Positions 57,547 to 64,000 of a stretch of 64,000 nt of DNA are shown here, in pieces. Source of the DNA: Saussurea involucrata (taxonomy: Eukaryota > Streptophyta > Magnoliopsida > Asterales > Asteraceae). Position numbers and translations under genes: made by a program. Under the pieces are notes generated by a model that saw only the letters and a list, made by a program, of their open reading frames with translations, was not told the origin of the DNA and searched no databases. Every line of letters starts with the position of its first letter. Position 1 is the first letter of the stretch. The stretch lies in assembly GCA_033807775.1 (NCBI GenBank), contig CM066320.1:181942784-182006783 (forward strand), in the 5' to 3' direction.

Positions 57547-58548
57547 TGTTAATGCCAAAAATCGCACCAAAGGGACAACTTAAGGTCGATGTGGACTTAA
57601 TCAACTAAAGAAAGGATCTTTCGACGAGACGTGCGACGAGGGAAAAAATAAACGAGACAAAGGATTTGATGACGCAGGAAAAACCTCAATCGAGGAAAAA
57701 ACCTGCGGACGACAGTGGGTGTCGTCGCTGCACTATGGTCGCCAATCAGGGGCGACGTCCTTGGTACTGGCGTCGATCGTACGATGCTTACAATAAAAAT
57801 GAAGGAAATACTTCGAAATGTAAAGTACAAGTGTTTGAACGTAAAAACAAGTGTTTGTTGTGTGTGAATACAAAGTGTGAACTTCTGGTCGAGGGTTGTT
57901 GTCGTGCGTCGAGAGCGATACTTGAGCTTTCCTTCGAGTGTTTTTGAGTTCGCGGTAGGGTTCTGGCTTTCAGTACTTGATCTCCAGAGTTTGAATGTTC
58001 TTTGCTGTGAGTTTGGATGATTTTCTCTGCCGTTTGGTGATGTTTGGTGATGTTCGCTGATGTATACTGGATGTTAACTGGTGTCCCTTGAAATGAGGCT
58101 TTAGCTTGTCTTTTATAGTCATCGCGTCATTAATTAGCTCCATTAATGATTTGATCAATGGCTACAACGACTGGAAACGGTCGCCGAAGTGATTATCCAT
58201 AATGCTCTTCGTCCGTTACGGGTAACAGCTTGCGTCGGATAACGGCTTGCGTCAGATATAGCCGTTGATCCTTTAATAGCTTTGACTCCTGCATTAAACA
58301 CTTAACAAAACGTAACAGTCATGGTTAATGTTAGTTTGGTCGAGGTCGCATGGTTCTATGTGACGGTCGTGCTTGACGGGCGATGCTATGGTCTTGCGTC
58401 ATGGGAGACGTACGACTTACTTTTTACGGGAGACGACGGATGATTTCTGGGTTCTTGTCGAGACCTTATCTTAATACAAGATTTGGATTATAACGTGCGT
58501 CTTACCTGCTCTGGTCGTGGTCGTACGACGTGGTTTTTTGCCCAAACA
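57547..58548 (-). repeat. 3' LTR (sense) of Tat-like copy 2
   Basis: 1002 bp with TGTTAATGCC and GCCCAAACA termini, similar to 11065-12018. About 30 bp (CAGCTTGCGTCGGATAACGG...) near 58226 is absent from copy 1. Confidence 0.9.
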
Positions 58549-59046
58549 GTTTGCCCCCAAAATTTGAAAATTGAATGTCAAATTTAAGTTTTAAATTTTG
58601 TCAATCAGACGCATAGGAAATAAAACAAGAGTTAGAAATTACCTCAATCGCCTTGGAGCTAGACTGGTCCGTTTCTAACTGAACGAGAAGTTGAAAAGGG
58701 AACGAGGTCGTGGCATCATGGTGACACACGATTGTGCATACCAGCTGTCGATGACAGGTTTCGACGATCCGGGCGGATATACGAAAGGACAGGGATGCGC
58801 GGCGATCATCAAAGGGTTCGACCTGACATGATCGACTGCATAAAGATTACGATGGATCTTTTCTTGGCGATTTCCGTTCGATTAGAACTTGCAAGGATCT
58901 TTGACCTAATTTAAGTTTTTCTGAGATCATATAAGATACGACCCTCCAGTTTGCGTATGCGTCGCAAGTCTATTGCTAGAAAGCCTAGAAAAAACTGGGA
59001 TATCTGGGGCCTTTCATAAGTGCAAATCAATTTAACGGGGCTGACA

Positions 59047-61169
59047 ATGTCGACAGAGCCTAGAAGCACCATTAAAAACGAAGATGATCTCGACGACTTT
59101 AGAAGTCTAGAGAGGATTCCCAGGGGGATTACCGTAAGCAAGGTTGGCAAGGTTGGCAAGGTTCGACCGGAAATGTGCCCCGAGGGGTACATTGTTATAT
59201 ACGAATACCCGTTCAAAAATAGGCTTTCACTGGCCATATTCGCCTTTAGTCAAAGAATTCATGTGTGAATTTGATCTTTCGCCGGGGCAACTGATGCCCC
59301 AGTTCTGGCGAGTTATCTTGATCATCGAACGACTTACGTCCAACTGGAATCCACCGATGAATGTGAGGGACCTTCTGACGGCGTATAAGGTCAAGAATGA
59401 CCGGTACCGTCGCTATAGTTTGTTTTCAAGGTTCAAGGGTGATCGTACCCTGGTTTTAAATACTGCGGTCAACGACCGTGGATGGAAGAAGAGGTATGTA
59501 TTCGTACGGACTTCGACGCTGGACACTGATAGTGATTGGATTAGGGAGGGTTGGAATATGACGGGTGAGCCTTTGAATATAAGTTTTCATGTTATTCTGT
59601 TGCTCGATTGTTTCTTCGACTGGTCTTCTTTTTTATGCGTAGATATTGATTTCGATAAGGTAGAGCCGGATGATGCTTCTCGGGCTAAGATCGAAAAGTT
59701 CTTGGAATTTAGTACTGAAGACCGGCCGTACGTCATGCGTCATTTGATAGACGAGGATGATGACACCGTTTTCTTGAGTGACAGAATGAGGATGGGTCGA
59801 GAGGAGAAAGAAGAAGAGCAGGACTCTGAGAAGACTGAGGAGGAAGAGAAGAGCGAAGAACCAGAGGTAGAGATAATTGGTAAGTATCATTTTGTCTTCT
59901 TTTCGCTTGACCTGGTCTTTCTCTGTTCTGAGTCGTCTAGTTTCTTTCGTGTACCGTACAGGTGAATCTCAAGCACAGGCGACGTCTTCTGTTGCTAGGA
60001 AGACGGCCCAAGTCGAAGTAGCTCGCGAGGCGAGGGAGAAGGACGTTTCGACAACTGGGTCGGGAGTCCTGAAGAGAAAAGAGGTCCCGACAGCCGGGTC
60101 GGGCCTCTTAAAGACGACAAAGGTGTCCGTTCTGAGGGAAACCGTCTTTGAAGACGGGTAACCCATCGAGGGTTGCCTTGTCCAGGAAGGCGAAGGCGTC
60201 GGTTGCAACCGGCGCGAAATCTGTGGATACTGCGCAACTGGCGACGATGTCTCCCGTCGTCCTATCCGGCCACCTTCATCGGCCGACAGGGGCAAAGGCG
60301 CGCAGAAGGGACCTTTGGGGGAAACGACGGTCAACTTTACGTTGTCGTCGGGTTTTATGGACGACAATGTCTTGGACGAGACGAAGTTGTTCCCCCATTT
60401 GGAAAAATATTTGTTTCCGTCTTTCAGGGAGCGTTTTGACGGGTTTTCTTTCGAGAAGAAAGAGTTCCATACAGCTGGACTCTTATTCTTGGTAAGCCTT
60501 TCTTTCAAGACTTGTCGTTTGTCGTTTTCGTTGCCGTTGTCGTTGTTTACTAATGCCGCTCATATTATGATTCTTCAGGCGTTCCAAGCTTCCCTAGCAT
60601 TGCATGTCGAAACGACGAGTATAGAGGCTTCAACGGCTTCTGTTACCAAAGATGAAGATGCAGCGTTAGCTAAAGAGAAAGCTGCTTTGGAGCATGAAGA
60701 AGCAATGTCGGTGCGCCTTGACCATGCTCTGGACGAATTGGATGCCCTCAGTCATACAAGAGACGAGATAAACTCGCGTTTGAAGGAGTCCCTGATTTTG
60801 ATGCGCGACCAAATAGAGGAGCTGGAGGGGATGAAGGAATCCGTAGCCGCGAAGAGGAAGGAAGTCGAGGGAATCAAGGCTAAAGTTTTAAATTTGAAGA
60901 AGGAGTCTGATGAGTTGAAGGACGAAAATAAGTCTTTCTTTTCTTATGCTCGACTTACTGCGCGTGCGACAGTTATGCGACGTCACCTGCAGGGCAAGGA
61001 TCCTTTGGCTTCAGCGTCAGATGAGCTGCGTCTCTTTTATGAGAGAGTCGGGACCGAGAGGGATCTCGACTTGGATGATGAGAAGGACGTTGAGGAGGAG
61101 GTGGCAGGCGCAAGCCTTCAGGACGGGACTTCGGGCATGAATGCGACGGATACTCCTCCTTTAATTTAA
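59047..61169 (+). pseudogene. Antisense gene of Tat-like element, copy 2
   Basis: Start MSTEPRSTIKNEDDL. Exons are 59047-59564, 59643-59879, 59962-60491 and 60579-61169, with GT-AG introns where copy 1 has them. Exon 1 has the CPEGYIVIYEYPFK block; an extra A near 59213 shifts the frame before IGFHWPYSPLVKEFM. NDRGWKKRYVFV is conserved. Exon 2 is acidic (EEKEEEQDSEKTEEEEK). Exon 3 has a further frame slip near 60160. Exon 4 encodes a long coiled coil (about 60640-60960) and an acidic tail ending at 61169. Exon 4 is longer than in copy 1, which seems internally deleted. Likely nuclear or structural from the composition, but the function is unknown to me. Confidence 0.65.
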
Positions 61170-61832
61170 GAATTTTATCTTGTTTTGCTTTGCTGCTCGA
61201 CTGTTGATGGTCGAGCGTGTACCTGACTATCTTTTTAGTAAATGCATTTTTTGTTTGAACTTGTGTTTTCATATACTCGGTAAGCAAATATCACATCGAC
61301 GGAATGTAAGATACATAGGAAATCATGCGACTAAGGCCTTTAATGTAATACGATGAGAATAACGTAAAACACATATAAGATCACGCGATTAAAGCATCCA
61401 TTCAGGGTATAAAAGCTAAGTTTATGTCGTGCGATTCTGCGAATTTAAAGTCATATAGTAGACTTAGTGATTATTGTCGTGCGATCCTGCGATAAAATGA
61501 TGTCGAGAGTTGGTCGTTGTCTCACCAACGACCCTCCGATGCCTAAGTCGGTAGACGTTTTGTAAGAAAAAATCGTATGAGAAAGAGCTAGAAAGAGCTA
61601 GAGAACGTACCATTTCAGACTCTCTCTATTTGCCCCCTGTCATTTATTACCGTATCCTTTTTGGGAGGAAAAGATAAGTTTTAAATGACAGAATAACACG
61701 GAGAAATATTGTCCTGCGGTCGACTATGTTGTCGTGCTACGAGGCACCATAGTGGATTTATCCCTGTGGAAAAGATATTAATTTAGGGATAGAAGAACGA
61801 ACCTGTCGAGAGCTTGATCTTGCGACTTCAGT
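61170..61832. other. Non-coding interval between antisense gene and gag
   Basis: Closely matches 7782-8586, including CCAACGACCCTCCGATGC and TTTGCCCCCTGTCATTTATT. No pol remnants seen. Confidence 0.6.
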
Positions 61833-63729
61833 TTATTTTCTCGGCTTCAAGGTAGACTTGTAGCACTCACGAGCGACTCCAGGATTCCCTATGGCGTAGG
61901 GAATTTCAATTGACAACTTTTGCATGCTCGGGAGTCGACGGTCGATGGCCATTAGCTGGAACAGCGACATCGTCGATGATGTCCTTGAGATTTCCTTCCG
62001 AGAAATGATATGCTAGTTCCTTCTTCAGTGCGATACAGTCGTCTGTCGTATGGCCATGATCAGCATGGAAGTCACACCACTTTGATTTGTCTTTCTTAGC
62101 ATCGTCCAGGTCGGACTTCTTTGTCCATCGAATGGTAGCTTGGGTACCTTTCAGAGCTTCGACTAATTCCTTAGCAGATCCTTTGAATCCGTAAGATGAT
62201 ATCTTGGGGTACTGAGTGAACTTAGTCGCGGTCTTGGCCTCTGCTTTCGTCTTGAAACGAACATTTGAAATTTGGCGCGCTGGCTCTATTCTGGAAGCAA
62301 CCTTTGGCTTGAACTCTGGCTTTCTGACGCCTAACGACTTCTTGTCGTTAGTGTGTTTGCGATGAAAGGCTGCATCGTCTTCGACCCTCATATATGCTAA
62401 GGTTCGAGCTTAGACGTCTTCGAAAGTCTCTGGGGGATACTTGGTCAGATCGATATATAGACCTAAACTATCGTCTAGACCACGCTTATAGGCTTCGATC
62501 GCGGTTTTGACGTCGCAATTGCGGATGCTGATCATTTCGGCATTGAATCTATTGAAATAACTTCGAATAGACTCATTAGCTTTCTGCACGATGTAATATA
62601 GGTCGCTGGTCTGCTTCTCCATCTTACGACTGTTGGCGAATTGCTGGGAGAATTGATTAACCAACTCAACAAACGACCCGATGGACTTGGGTTTGAGATT
62701 GATTAACCATTGGAGAGCTAGATCAATGAGAGTTGCTCCGAAACTCTTACACATGCATACTTCCTGGTACATAAATGGGATCGAGATCGTCCACATGAGA
62801 TGCTTGTACTGCGCGACGTGCTCAGTCGGATCAGTCACACCAGAATATTTGGGAGTGAAGGCAGGAATGTTATACTTCTTTGGGACCTCGACGGTGGCAA
62901 TCTCGTCGATGAAGGGCGATGCCTGATATCCCGAGCGAGGCTCGACATCGACAGGCACGGCTGCCCCGGGCAACTTGGCGAGCAAGGACAGGACGCACTC
63001 ATTTTGGTCTTCTAACATCTTCAAACGCTGGGCGACGGGATCGTTAAGATCAAGATTTGCCCCTGTCGAGGGATTGATCCCTGGGCTAGTGCCATTACCA
63101 TGCGACGAACCATTGGTGTTCCCGTTGAATGGAACAGAATATGGCTGCGACCCATATTGGAATTGCTGCGGTCCGTTCTGAAACGATTGTGGTCCCTGCT
63201 GGAAAGGCTGCGATCCACCGTGGAGTGGCTGAGATCCACCTTGAGGTCCATTCTGAAATGGCTGCTGAAATGGTTGCGACCCCTGCTGGAAAGGCTACGA
63301 CCCTTGTAATGGCTGAGACCCATTATTCACGGGTGGTGGCCTTATGTGCTGAGGAGGAACTATCCCGAACTGAGGATTTGGGTTGAACGGCCCTGGCTGT
63401 CGATTCTGCATGAACGGGCCTGGAGGCTGATTCTGCGCGGATGAACCTGGATTCGGGACAAATGGTCTAGGGCCATTCTGGTCGAACGATCCTGGAATTG
63501 GGTTCTGCACGAATGGCCTGGGACCATTTTGAGGCCCAAGAGGATTTCTTAACCGCGCGATCTCCTCAGCTGCTCTGCGATTCTGCTCTGCCATTGCATT
63601 GAGCTGATTCCTGGCGACTTCGAGCTCCTGATACATCTGAGCAACAGCTTGCTGCGGATTTCCAAGGGCTGCCATTGTTCCTGTAATAGAGAGCATAAAA
63701 AACTCCAAGAAACTGTTAGTAGGGTGCAC
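61833..63729 (-). pseudogene. Gag of Tat-like element, copy 2 (protease core deleted)
   Basis: Same protein as copy 1 from MHPTNSFLEFF / MAALGNPQQAV. In-frame stops are at 63295 (TAG where copy 1 has CAG, Gln) and 62410 (TAA where copy 1 has CGA, Arg). Gag is otherwise readable to KVVN at 61906, including an intact zinc-knuckle-like CDFHADHGHTTDDC. There the frame ends, because a deletion of roughly 0.6 kb joins KVVN to the sequence just upstream of the protease C-terminus (ARECYKSTLKPRK in copy 1). The aspartic protease motif is gone. Confidence 0.8.
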
Positions 63730-63756
63730 GTTCGTCGATGATTTTCTCTAGATGAG

Positions 63757-63776
63757 GTCCCACGGATGGCGCCAAA
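63757..63776 (-). promoter_or_regulatory. Primer-binding site, Tat-like copy 2
   Basis: Sense GTTTGGCGCCATCCGTGGGA, adjacent to the LTR; one base different from copy 1. Confidence 0.6.
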
Positions 63777-63777
63777 C

Positions 63778-64000
63778 TGTTAATGCCAAAAATCTCACCA
63801 AAGGGACAACTTAAGGTCGATGTGGACTTAATCAACTAAAGAAAGGATCTTTCGACGAGACGTGCGACGAGGGAAAAAATAAACGAGACAAGGGATTTGA
63901 TGATGCAGGAAAAACCTCAATCGAGGAAAAAACCTGCGGACGACAGTGGGTGTCGTCGCTGCACTATGGTCGCCAATCAGGGGCGACGTCCTTGGTACTG
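63778..64000 (-). repeat. 5' LTR (sense) of Tat-like copy 2, cut by window end
   Basis: 223 bp starting TGTTAATGCC, nearly identical to 57547-57769. Confidence 0.9.

Larger units (their letters stand above)
57547..64000 (-). mobile_element. Tat-like retrotransposon without pol, copy 2 (runs off the window)
   Basis: The left LTR is complete (57547-58548); the right LTR begins at 63778 and continues past 64000. Sense is minus: PBS GTTTGGCGCCATCCGTGGGA, gag, no RT or integrase, and the antisense gene (59047-61169). It is closely similar to copy 1 throughout but lacks the protease core. It sits inside the 3' LTR of the ORF3-only element; the candidate TSD GTTGT (57542-57546) cannot be checked here. 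Confidence 0.85.

Overview
The window is plant nuclear DNA made almost entirely of transposable elements. Evidence: LTR retrotransposons of plant-specific lineages (Sirevirus-type Ty1/copia, Tat- and Athila-type Ty3/gypsy), Mutator-like elements (MULEs) with 8-9 bp target-site duplications (TSDs), a tRNA-derived SINE, MITEs, spliceosomal introns and AT-rich spacers with (TA)n, (AC)n and (CT)n microsatellites. The repertoire fits a large-genome eudicot, perhaps Asteraceae; the family is a guess. I found no convincing single-copy host gene, rRNA gene, functional tRNA gene or CRISPR array.

Layout. 268-543 is a Tourist-like MITE with a TTA TSD. 915-2172 is a non-autonomous MULE (TSD TTTTTTTA). 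Only 20 bp further on, 2193-21107 is an autonomous-type MULE flanked by the 9-bp TSD TTATATTTT. Its MURA-type transposase is split in three by two later insertions: a Tat-like retrotransposon (4828-12018, one end eroded) and an Athila-like retrotransposon (12580-19608, TSD TGCAC). The MULE also carries, on the minus strand near its far end, a broken small gene for a GRF-zinc-finger protein with a hydrophobic tail.

21.1-39.0 kb is relic-rich spacer: a 41-bp minisatellite, a 250-bp inverted-repeat element, a 500-bp assembly gap, a long gypsy LTR with a 34-bp minisatellite and a tRNA-Met primer-binding site, a TTTGGTACGCAGAC-type MITE (30936-31246), a 1.19-kb palindromic MULE with a perfect 9-bp TSD (36268-37461), and a nest of a hAT-like element, a truncated MITE and a SINE (37.66-38.95 kb).

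39039-51201 is a complete Sirevirus-type copia element: TSD CATAC, two 987-bp LTRs about 98% identical by eye, gag, pol and a third ORF in the env-like position. Two related MITE-like elements with CGCGATCGCGG cores follow (51763-52233, 52847-53226). At 53413-57546 lies a gag-pol-less LTR element that encodes only a homologue of the Sirevirus third ORF. A second copy of the Tat-like family sits in its 3' LTR (57547 to beyond the window end).

How the parts relate. The two Tat-like copies share one layout: gag (plus protease in copy 1) on the minus strand, no reverse transcriptase or integrase, and a four-exon gene on the opposite strand. They look like a non-autonomous family with its own antisense gene. 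Nearly every premature stop in the large element ORFs is a glutamine or arginine codon altered by C-to-T change, as expected for silenced, cytosine-methylated DNA. The two most noteworthy signals are the ORF3-only retroelement next to a Sirevirus with a homologous ORF3, and the conserved intron-containing antisense gene of the pol-less Tat family.
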